Origin: Persicaria tinctoria
Lineage: Eukaryota > Streptophyta > Magnoliopsida > Caryophyllales > Polygonaceae
DNA: 64,000 bases
Assembly (NCBI GenBank): GCA_037127255.1
Contig: JBANSL010000009.1
Coordinates: 1,918,001 to 1,982,000 of the forward strand
Direction: 5' to 3'
Numbering within the stretch: position 1 is the stretch's first letter; each line of letters opens with the position of its first letter. Positions 56,208-64,000 of the stretch are shown piece after piece. The position numbers and the translations under genes were made by a program. The notes beneath the pieces are model-generated. The model was not told the DNA's origin. It did not search any database and saw only the letters and a program-made list of their open reading frames with translations.

Positions 56208-59200
56208 TTAATCAATTTTGATGTGCTTATACTGATGAAAGACAGGATTGGCTGACATATAGGTAGCACTCAAGTTGTCACAAAGGATGATGGGAGGCCG
56301 AACAACAGGAGCTCGCAAACTCAAGGAGTAATTGCTGAATCCAAATGAGTTCAGTGGCAGCGAAGGCAATGGCCCTGTATTCGGCTTCATTGTTGGACTT
56401 AGCAACAACATTTTGCTTCTTAAACGCCAAACTGATGAGATTTCCACCATAATAAATGGCAAAACCAAGATGAGAGCAATAATCATCTCCATCAGAGGCC
56501 CAACCAACGTTAGAAAAGGCCACAAGACGACTTTCAGCAAGTGGACGGAAGAAAAGGCCAGAAGAGAGGGTGCCTTTCAAGTACCCGAGGATTCGTTTGA
56601 CAGCAAGCCAATGAACCTCAGTGGGGGAGTGCATGAATTGACATACCCGGTTGACAGCATAAGAGATCTCTGGCCGAGTGATAGTAGCATACTCAAGAGC
56701 ACCGATGATGCTTCTGTAAAGGTGTGGATTCGAGAGTGGATCCCCATCACGAACCAAGCGAGAGGCCGACTCAGCTGGAGAAGAAATGGGATGAGAATCA
56801 TGCATCTTGCTTCGCATGAGAAGGTCACGGATGTACCTCTGTTGAGATAGGACAATCTGATTTGGCTGACGAAGCATTTCAATGCCCAGAAAATAATGAA
56901 GATCGCCCAGATCGTGCAAAGAAAACGTCTGATTGTGAAGTGTAGTAAAGGTATCAATCTCTACAGATACAGATCCAGTGATGATGAGATCATCAACATA
57001 GACCAGAATAAGAAGAGTCGATTTAGCCCAGCGACGAATGAAGAGCGAGGTGTCTGACTGACGGGGGCGGAAGCCGTGCTGCACGAGGAATTGACGAAGC
57101 TTGGTGAACCAGGCACGAGGTGCCTACTTAAGACCATACAAGGCTTTGCGAAGCAGGCACACGGCTTGGAGCCGAGACTGAACAACAAAGCTCGGAGGTT
57201 GTGCCATGTACACCTATTCAGAAAGATCACCATTTAGAAAAGCATTGTTAATGTCAACCTGTCGGAGAGGCCAAGACTGATGGAGGGCCAGGGAGATCAC
57301 AATCTGGATGGTGGTGGGTTTGATCACGATACTGAAGGTGTCAAAGTAGTCAACTCTTTCTTCCTGGTTGAAACCCTTGGCAACAAGGCGGGCCTTATAA
57401 CACTCAATGGAGCCATCAACCCGACGCTTTATCCTATAAACCCACTTACAACCAAAAGTGTTAGCATGCAGAAGACGGGGCACAAGTGTCCAATTCCCAT
57501 TACGTATAAGGGCATCATACTTAACCTGCATAACATTCTGCCACTCGGGTGATTTGGAAGCTTGAACAAAGGTTTTGGGTTCATCATACAGATCAAGGGC
57601 GGGTGGAAGGGGGTGATTGGTTGTGATGAGAGCTTTTGATTTTAATTTGTTTGTCTGTGCTCGAGTGAGCATGGGGTGGGTGTTGTTAGGAGCATGATGA
57701 AAATAGGATGGAGCTACTGGTTGCTCAGCAAGGATAAGAGAAGGAGACTTACCTTGATCCGGAGACACTTGAGCCGCAAGCTTCTCCTCTAGGGATCGAG
57801 AGACCGAGCTGGGAGAAGCAGGGGGAATGGCGGCTGGAGAGTGCTCAAGGGGCATCGGCGGCGACATGGGTGTGTCGTCGGAGGTCATCGATGGAGAGGT
57901 TGACGAGGGAGAGGTGGCCGAAGGTAATGGTGGAGAGGGGGAAGAGGCCGACGACAGCCAAGGTGAAAAGGTTTGTTGTAGTAAGGAGAGGGTGGGGAGA
58001 TCTGGTTCGGTGGGTGGATGTGGTGATAGGAAGGATGCATGAGACGGATAAGGGAAGGTGGCATCATCAAACATGACATGACGAGCGATATAGACGCGAT
58101 TTGTAGGAACATGAAGACACAAGCACCATTTGTGTTTGGAACTATAGCCAATTAAAATGCAAGGGGATGAACGAAACTCTAATTTGTTGGAGGTGTAAGG
58201 ACGCAAAAATGGATAGAAAACACAGCCAAAAATCTTAAGGAATTTGTAGTCAGGGACTTTACCATAGAGACTCTCAAACGGAGATTTGTAATGCAACACA
58301 GGAGTGAGGGGTCCTGTTGTGGAGATAGACTAACGTGTGAAAGGCATGTTCGCAAAAGTTTTGAGGTAGCTCCCGAGAGAGCATGACAAGACCCTTTTCA
58401 ACGATAGTTCTGTGACGACGCTCAGTAGCCCCATTTTGGGATTGGGTGTAAGGATAAGGGACTGTGAATAATACCCTGAGACTGAAGGAAGGAGGAGACA
58501 TTGCGATATTCGCCTCCCCAGTCTGACTGAAAATGTTTGATTTTGGAAGAGAACTGGGTCTCAACCATCTTATGAAACAACTGAACATGATGAAGGACCT
58601 GTGATTTGTGAGTCATAAAGTATATCAAGACAAATTTGGTATGATCATCCACAAAAATTAAGAAATATGAAAGGCCATTAAAAGATGCAATGGGAGCAGG
58701 GCCCCAAACGTTAGATTAAACTAGATCAAATGGAGACTGACTGGACGCATGTGGACTATTGAGAGGGAGTCAATGACTCTTCCCAAGTTGATAAGACTCA
58801 TAAACTGTTTTGATATTATTTAAAGAAGTTGATAATTTAAATCTAGAAACTAAACGCTTGAAAACAGACTCATATGGATGACCGAGACGCTCATGCCATG
58901 TTTGAAGACTGGTCTTTTCTCCAAGGAAAACTTTGTGGGGCGGCCGAGAGGGGTCAAGTGGTTGAAGTTGGTAAAGCTCGTTCTCAGAGATTCCTTTGAG
59001 GAGGGTGCGTCCCTGCATGTTCTTCACAAAGCAAACAAATGGGTAAAATAAAATGTAGACATTGTTATCCTTGGTCAGCTGAGAGACACTTAAAAGGCTC
59101 TTTCAAATTTGAGAAACAAATAAGAGTTTATGTAAACAAATTGGTTTGGGATTAGAAGGGTAGGATGAAGAGCCCAAATAAGTAATAGGAAGGGACATAC

Positions 59201-60962
59201 CATTGCCCACCTGCAGACCTTCATTGCTAGTGTAATATGAGTGAACAGAGAGGTTACCGAAATCTAATGTCGCATGATTGGTTGCCTCTGAGTCAAAATA
59301 CCAATTGAGATCGACAAGAGTGGACAGAGGAGCCCCAACCGTGAAGGCGTGACGTTGAGCCGGTGAAGAAGACTGCTGAAATGACTCCTGCTCGGGTTGT
59401 TGAGATGAGCTGCGACCGTTGCCGGTTCTGCAGTCACCGCGCCGAGAACCCCCACGACCACCTCGGCGGCTGCTGGTGGTGTTGGTGGGAGGGAAGTCAC
59501 TGGTGTTGAGGCGTTGCCAGCAATTGATTGCCTCATGACCAGTCCAGGTGCAAATCTGACATTGAGGGTGCGGCCAAAAGGAATCGGTAGGGGACTGGTC
59601 TGGACGCTCAGTAGATTGAGAGGAGGGCCCGCCGTGGCTAGCGACATCGGCAGAGAGAGCCGAGTCGGAGGCGGAAGACGCTGCAATGTGCTCCTCTTCA
59701 CGAAGTAGAAGACCAAGTAACTTATCGGAGAAAATAGGATCTCGCTGCATATTGTAAGATGTGAGAAAAGCCGAGTAAGAGGCACCGAGTCTATTAAGGA
59801 TGCACTCGACGAAGTCGGCGTCGGAGACGATGTAGGAGCATTCAGCAAGGGCATCAGAAAAGGAACGCTTTTTCTCGACATAGTCAAGAATAATAAGGGA
59901 ACCCTTTTGTAAGTTTTGCATCGGTTACTTGAGATGCATCTGATGGGTTGGGGTTTGAGCAAAGAACATACGCTCGAGGATCGCCCATGCTTCATGAGTG
60001 GACTGAGCACGGGTAACATGCATGGGCTAGGAGCGGTGTGGTAAGGGTTGACCAGATCCAAAGAAGGACAAGACAGTCCTTCTTCTTCCAGTTGGAGAAG
60101 GCGGGGTTGGGTGGCGGTGGGTCAGTGGAGCCGGAAGGGCCTTCAAGGGTAGCGGCTGGGACATTGGACTTGTGTAGGAAAGGCTCAAGATCAAAGGCCT
60201 CAAGGACACACATTTGATATTATATCGTCAAAGGGTGTAATTGGAGCGATCAAGGCGAACATAGGCGGAACTAGGGGGGTTCTAGGGAGTCACGTGACCC
60301 CCCCCCCCTCATCCAACAAATTACCTAGGTGTATTCTCATCGTCGATAGCTTCGTTTTGATATATAATATGCCGACATTTGAGTAAAAAGTTATGAATGT
60401 TTAAAAATTACAACAGTATTAATCACTTTAGTTTTATTTCAATATACTATAATACTTTAATATTTTACTTAAATTGACATTCACATATTATAATTCATCT
60501 CGAGAACTTCGAAACCACAAATTATATTACTTATTTTGAGAATATGGTAAGAAGTTATGCAAGTTTAAAATTTTGATATCTAGTTATACATTATTACATG
60601 TTAATAATGCAATATTTATTTATTGCGTTTTATATCTTTATTTTTGTTTTTTTTATCATTATTTTCGTTTTATATATTTGTAGTATTTTCGAAAACATAG
60701 GTTGACACTTGTTTGTACTATCGAACACGTTAAGTTTTACGATTTTTTTTCTCGATCTTATTGTCGACTACTATGGTGACCCCCCGCTCAAAACTTTCTG
60801 GTTCCGCCCCTGAAGGCGAACATTGAGGTTGGGAAATTGAAGGGCCGGAAGAGGACCGGTTCCGGTAGCAGTAAGGAGAATATTATCGTTGCTTTTGGAG
60901 TCGACATTAGTGTCGATAGGGGTGGGGGAATTGACGGTGGCAAAACTGCTGTCGGTAGACAT
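56208..60962 (-). pseudogene. copia gag-pol polyprotein (many stops and frameshifts)
   Basis: Gag starts MSTDSSFATVNSP at 60960-60962, is split by the hAT element, and continues with EAFDLEPFLHK. A zinc knuckle CQICTWTGHEAINCW lies near 59.55 kb. The protease motif reads FDSEA (near 59.29 kb) instead of the usual DSGA. Then follow the pre-integrase domain (WHERLGHP, about 58.89 kb), the integrase core (DDHTKFV, QSDWGGEY, 58.50-58.65 kb), and reverse transcriptase with KARLVAKGFNQ (57.38 kb), VDINNAFLNGDL (57.25 kb) and YVDD (57.0 kb). RNase H ends with [10 protein letters not shown] and CDNLSA (56.28-56.42 kb). At least eight frame breaks occur, so it is inactive. Confidence 0.88.
60260..60812. 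mobile_element. hAT-type element inserted in copia gag
   Basis: The ends CATAGGCGGAACTAG and (reverse strand) CAGGGGCGGAACCAG are imperfect inverted repeats, flanked by the perfect 8-bp duplication AAGGCGAA (60252-60259 and 60813-60820). The 553-bp interior is AT-rich without coding capacity. Its CAGGGGCGGA ends relate it to the MITE at 43095-43299. It interrupts gag between LNVRL and the following residues, so it post-dates the copia insertion. Confidence 0.92.
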
Positions 60963-61185
60963 GGTCAGTGGCGGCGGGATGTGTTTAGGAGGATCGGAAA
61001 AAGGCTGATACCATGCAAACAATCACTAGGGTTTTGTGAATTGTGTTTCTTTTATACTATGAGTGAATTTATACACATATTCCTTAGGCTCCAAGACACT
61101 AGAGGATATACACACAATCAATATTGGAAGATATACATAATCATAGAAGAATAGAATTAAATCTTAACTAATATATGGTAATACA

Positions 61186-61460
61186 TGACAATATATCTTA
61201 ATTGCAATGATGCAAATTAAAACGTGTATCTTGAAAGCCTTGAGATATAGGTAAAACTTGCCAAGTCATTAGTAAAAAAAAAAGGTCCAAAGATTGAATC
61301 AACAAGACCACGAGGGCATACTTAAGACTCCTGCAGCATTTGTTCACATTTTAAAGGACTAGGGAGGGAGAGACGGTAAATTTCATTTAATTTGAAGATA
61401 AAGGGGTTGGATTTTTAGCACATTATCTGTTGATGACTTAGCTGGTAAATAGGACAGATC
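61186..61460. other. Downstream flank of the MFS gene
   Basis: No gene is seen. On the minus strand this is the 3' flank or 3' UTR of the transporter remnant that ends at 61461. Confidence 0.5.
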
Positions 61461-61927
61461 TCACAACAGAAGCGGTGCTTCAATGCTCTCTATGTCATCC
61501 TTGGTGTCATTGTTTGGTGTTGGTCCTGATTTTAGCTTCCCTGAACAGACCAAGGCAACGATCTAATTAAGTCCAGAAATGAAAGGGGAGAACAGCTGGT
61601 GAGCTCAAACTGTATGTATAGGAATTTGTTAGGAAGTAGTGCAGAGAAGGAAGGAAGGAAGGAAAGTATACCAGTGAAAAGGATGCAACAATGAAGCTAA
61701 AACCTTTGCATTTAAAAGGGGCGGTGTCGGACAAGAACCATGCTGCAGCAAGAATTTAATCCAACAATATAATTCATCAACTAAAATCGTTTAATTAGTA
61801 TGAAGGTTACAACCAATTCAGAAGCTTATTGCCTAGAAACTCACTGGTTAAGGGGCTGATCATATAAATTGGTGATAATAAACTTGCTATTGCTTCTACA
61901 CCAGCAATGAATCCTTGTGCTTTTCCC
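61461..61927 (-). pseudogene. 3' end of an MFS transporter gene (hippocampus-abundant-transcript-like)
   Basis: Three minus-strand exons with GT-AG borders are visible: 61845-61927 (GKAQGFIAGVEAIASLLSPI, then YMISPLT), 61672-61742 (WFLSDTAPFKCKGFSFIVAS) and 61461-61550 (KLKSGPTPNNDTKDD, ending EAPLLL and TGA 61461-61463). The phrases GKAQG.IAG and SP....FLS.TAPF are typical of the C-terminal half of plant HIAT1/MFSD14-like, tetracycline-transporter-like membrane proteins. The frame is open through all three exons. Upstream exons are not in the window because a copia element begins exactly at the 5' border of the first visible exon. The gene is either truncated or its remainder lies beyond the insertion. 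Confidence 0.72.
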
Positions 61928-62524
61928 TGCAGATTATGGCTCAACCTCAACTGATATAAATGCTGTAGGATGATGACCCTGCTGGAACCAGGAGAGGGAG
62001 AGAGGCGATTGTGTTCGCTGTGTTGAAAACAGGAGAGGGAGAGAGGCGATTGTGTTCGCTGCGTTGAAAAGCAGAGCCCTAACCCTCCTTATATAGGCTC
62101 CGAAATCATCCTTAGCCCGCAAGCAAAGGAGAGATTCGAGTCTATCAACAGAAGATATGTGCTCATCCAAAACCGGTTGTAAAAGATATCGGAAAAAGAT
62201 AATTTTCCAATGAAAAAATAGATATTCGCGGATAAGCACGAACAAGCTAATCCGTAATATCTTCGGCCTCAATAATAATTTTTCCCGCAAAAAATTAACT
62301 CCAACTCCTATCTTGGAGCACGAGCACGAGCCGGCCGGGACGGACGGACGGCGGCGGCGGGCGCGCGTGTGGGTGCCCCATCTCCTCCTCAACCTCTCAA
62401 TATAGGTAGTGGAATAGACTCCTTAAAAACCCTTTAGGGTACCCTTGAACTTTCCATGTGGGATGTGGGAAGTCCAAAGGGCACTTTCCTTAAAACCCAC
62501 CTTCTATATGCATTACTTCCAACA
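61928..62524 (-). mobile_element. 3' LTR of a second copia element
   Basis: On the minus strand the LTR begins TGTTGGAAGTAATGC directly after a polypurine tract (TGTGGGGGAT, 62525-62534) and ends ATAATCTGCA at 61928, giving TG...CA ends and 597 bp. It contains a 41-bp tandem duplication (61990-62030 and 62031-62070; AGGAGAGGGAGAGAGGCGAT). The outer end touches the first visible exon of the MFS gene. The target duplication cannot be checked because the other side is outside the window. Confidence 0.8.
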
Positions 62525-63108
62525 ATCCCCCACAAATGCAGATAGAAGGGTTTAAAAACTGAGGTTTTGAAAACAAGTTCCGAGCGTGTCGAGGTTAGTG
62601 CTTAAATGCTGATGTCTTGCGACTTGAATCAGCACATAGTGAAACTAGCAATCCTTTAGTTAGAGCGAAGGGCCAGAGGCCTTGAATTCCTCCACCTTGG
62701 GGTAAACCAGCAACACACACCTTCCACGGGGTCCTGTAACGTTCCGCTAAGTCTTATCACATAAGACATTCAAGTTTTGGCACACCTTGGGTGCTCATGA
62801 GTGTTCTAGTGAGGACTGCCCTAAGTCTCACCTTGGAGGGTTGCCAATCCCTCACACTCACGTAGGTAACTTCAACATATCTGTCTCAATACAGAATACC
62901 CCCACAATGGGTTATGAAGTTATTAAGAGCTCTAAGGCTCAACCTCTCATTTGTTGTTCGGTGATCTATCAAGTCCGTCTCAAAGGACCACCCAATGCCT
63001 GGGCTATAGAATCATTAAGAGTGTTAGCTCAACCTCACTATACACTTGCCATAGGAATGGGAGATGTGTATCTCATAGAAGTCTTTCCATGGCTTGCGTT
63101 CGACCAAA
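62525..63108 (-). other. 3' untranslated part of the second copia element
   Basis: This lies between the pol stop codon and the polypurine tract. The plus-strand open frame starting 62787 overlaps it and the antisense of pol; it has no recognisable domain and is rejected as a gene. Confidence 0.65.
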
Positions 63109-64000
63109 TTAATGGTTTCCGCCACAGATTCCTCCTCTCACGGGCTTTAGCCCCATTCCCCTCGACGTGTCAAGGACTAGCCTTCTGCAAAGTCCTTTGG
63201 TCAATGGATCTGCAATGTTCCTCTCTGACCGCACATACTCTAAAGAGAGTACCCCATTTCTTATCAACTGCCTCACAACCTCATGTCGAATACGTATATG
63301 CCTCTTCTTGCCATTATACGCTCCGTTGTTTGCTACTCCAATGGCAGCCTGTGAGTCACAGTGTAGAGAAATCGCAGGAGCTGGATGCCCCCACATTGGT
63401 ATATCTGCCAGTAGGCTTCTCAGCCACTCAGCCTCTTGCCCTGCTAGGTCTAGAGCTATAAACTCTGACTCCATCGTCGATCGGGCTATGCAACTCTGCT
63501 TTGCAGATTTCCATGAGACAGCTGCACCACACAATGTAAAAACATATCCACTAGTGGAGCAAATTTCATCAGTCCCACTTACCCAGTTTGCATCACAATA
63601 TCCTTCTAGAACGCAGGGAAAACCCTCAAAATGTAATCCCCAATCAAGAGTGCCTCTAAGGTATCTCATTAACCTTCTAAGTGCAATCCAGTGTTCTTTG
63701 CTAGGATTATGTGTATATCTACTGAGTCTACTTACTGCATAAGCTATGTCAGGCCGAGTATAGTTCATCAAAAACATTAGACTCCCAATAACTTTAGCAT
63801 ATTCCTCTTGGGAAACACCTATACCTGAGTTCTTCACTAACTCTATGATAGCATCATATGGGGTCCTAACTGGCGTCACATCATAGTTGTTAAACTTTTT
63901 CAATACCTTCTCTACATAATGGGATTGAGACAAAGTAAAGCCATTTTTAGTTCTAGTCACTTTAACACCTAGAATCACATCAGCTTCACCTAAGTCTTTC
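63109..64000 (-). CDS. copia pol C-terminal part: reverse transcriptase end and RNase H (partial)
   Basis: The frame is open from the window edge ([14 protein letters not shown]) to a stop at 63109-63111 without a break. Reverse-transcriptase C-terminal phrases ([25 protein letters not shown]) are followed by RNase H with Asp in GYCDANW, Glu in MESEFIAL, Asp in [11 protein letters not shown] and the final [10 protein letters not shown]. Unlike the copia element at 55.9-61.2 kb it shows no decay here, so it is the younger of the two. The remainder of the element lies beyond the right edge. Confidence 0.88.
   Translation of the reverse strand, partial: KDLGEADVILGVKVTRTKNGFTLSQSHYVEKVLKKFNNYDVTPVRTPYDAIIELVKNSGIGVSQEEYAKVIGSLMFLMNYTRPDIAYAVSRLSRYTHNPSKEHWIALRRLMRYLRGTLDWGLHFEGFPCVLEGYCDANWVSGTDEICSTSGYVFTLCGAAVSWKSAKQSCIARSTMESEFIALDLAGQEAEWLRSLLADIPMWGHPAPAISLHCDSQAAIGVANNGAYNGKKRHIRIRHEVVRQLIRNGVLSLEYVRSERNIADPLTKGLCRRLVLDTSRGMGLKPVRGGICGGNH

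Larger units (their letters stand above)
55861..61185 (-). mobile_element. Decayed Ty1/copia retrotransposon with short LTRs
   Basis: Direct repeats 55861-56024 and 61014-61185 share most of their sequence (ACAATCACTAGGGTTTTGTG, ATACACATATTCCTTAGGCT, TAATATAT). Read on the minus strand they have TG...CA ends. Next to the 5' LTR (minus) is TGGTATCAG (61005-61013), the usual primer site for initiator-Met tRNA. A 24-base C run (56025-56048; G on the coding strand) stands in the place of a polypurine tract. The 3' LTR is 8 bp shorter and diverged, so the insertion is old. No clear 5-bp target duplication was found. A hAT element (60260-60812) is inserted in gag. Confidence 0.88.

Noticed and set aside
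56332..56850. 172-codon plus-strand open frame
   Set aside because: It is antisense to copia reverse transcriptase/RNase H.
62787..63742. Two plus-strand open frames of 191-224 codons
   Set aside because: Both are antisense to the conserved copia pol end and its 3' region; no plus-strand domain is recognisable.
1..64000. CRISPR array, bacterial operon, tRNA or rRNA genes
   Set aside because: No array of regular direct repeats with unique spacers, no tRNA cloverleaf with both boxes and an acceptor stem, and no rRNA-like sequence was noticed. The gene structure is eukaryotic.

Overview
The window looks like nuclear DNA of a flowering plant, most likely a eudicot. It is AT-rich, its genes have GT-AG introns, and it is dominated by plant transposable elements (MULE, hAT, Helitron, L1-type LINE, Ty1/copia and probably Ty3/gypsy). 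I cannot name the species. Almost no ordinary host gene is visible. The exceptions are the 3' end of an MFS transporter gene near 61.5 kb and three host gene fragments carried inside a Helitron.

Layout. 1-3.9 kb: probable 3' end and long LTR of a gypsy-type element, followed by a degenerate ~60-bp minisatellite. About 4.8-29.9 kb: one very large Mutator-like element (MULE). Its left half is read on + and its right half on -, so transcription converges inwards. Left half: a SUMO-protease-like gene (DUF1985 plus Ulp1 domain) with visible His-Asp-Cys triad codons but several stops and a frameshift; an intact RING-H2 gene; two tandem 131-residue acidic helical genes with matching introns and promoters. 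Right half: a second Ulp1-family gene whose His and Cys positions are substituted, and a mudrA-type transposase (DDE domain plus SWIM zinc finger) with a frameshift near its C terminus. Short non-coding motifs (ATGTCAGCAG and TGCATATCAG types) recur between about 6.5 and 29.5 kb and were not noticed outside, which supports reading the 25 kb as one unit.

30-39.8 kb: a probable solo copia LTR, a doubtful small gene, a full-length L1-type LINE with a perfect 14-bp target-site duplication (TSD), and a 5'-truncated LINE. 40.3-43.4 kb: two head-to-tail Helitrons with tandemly repeated 5' ends and a hAT MITE nested in the second. 43.4-50.7 kb: two TIR elements with 9-bp TSDs (one split by a solo LTR with a 5-bp TSD) and two hAT elements with perfect 8-bp TSDs. 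51.07-55.79 kb: a 4.7-kb Helitron carrying fragments of ERV1, an ALWAYS EARLY-type gene and DMC1. 55.86-61.19 kb: a decayed minus-strand copia element with short LTRs and a hAT insertion in gag. 61.46-64 kb: the end of an MFS (HIAT-like) gene cut at an exon border by a second copia element that runs off the window.

The most notable system is the giant MULE. It combines its own transposase with two Ulp1-family proteins (one apparently active-site competent, one apparently not), a RING-type E3 candidate and a pair of unknown small proteins. That is a possible SUMO/ubiquitin-modifying cargo set moving with a transposase. The joint function is inference; the gene content is read from the sequence.
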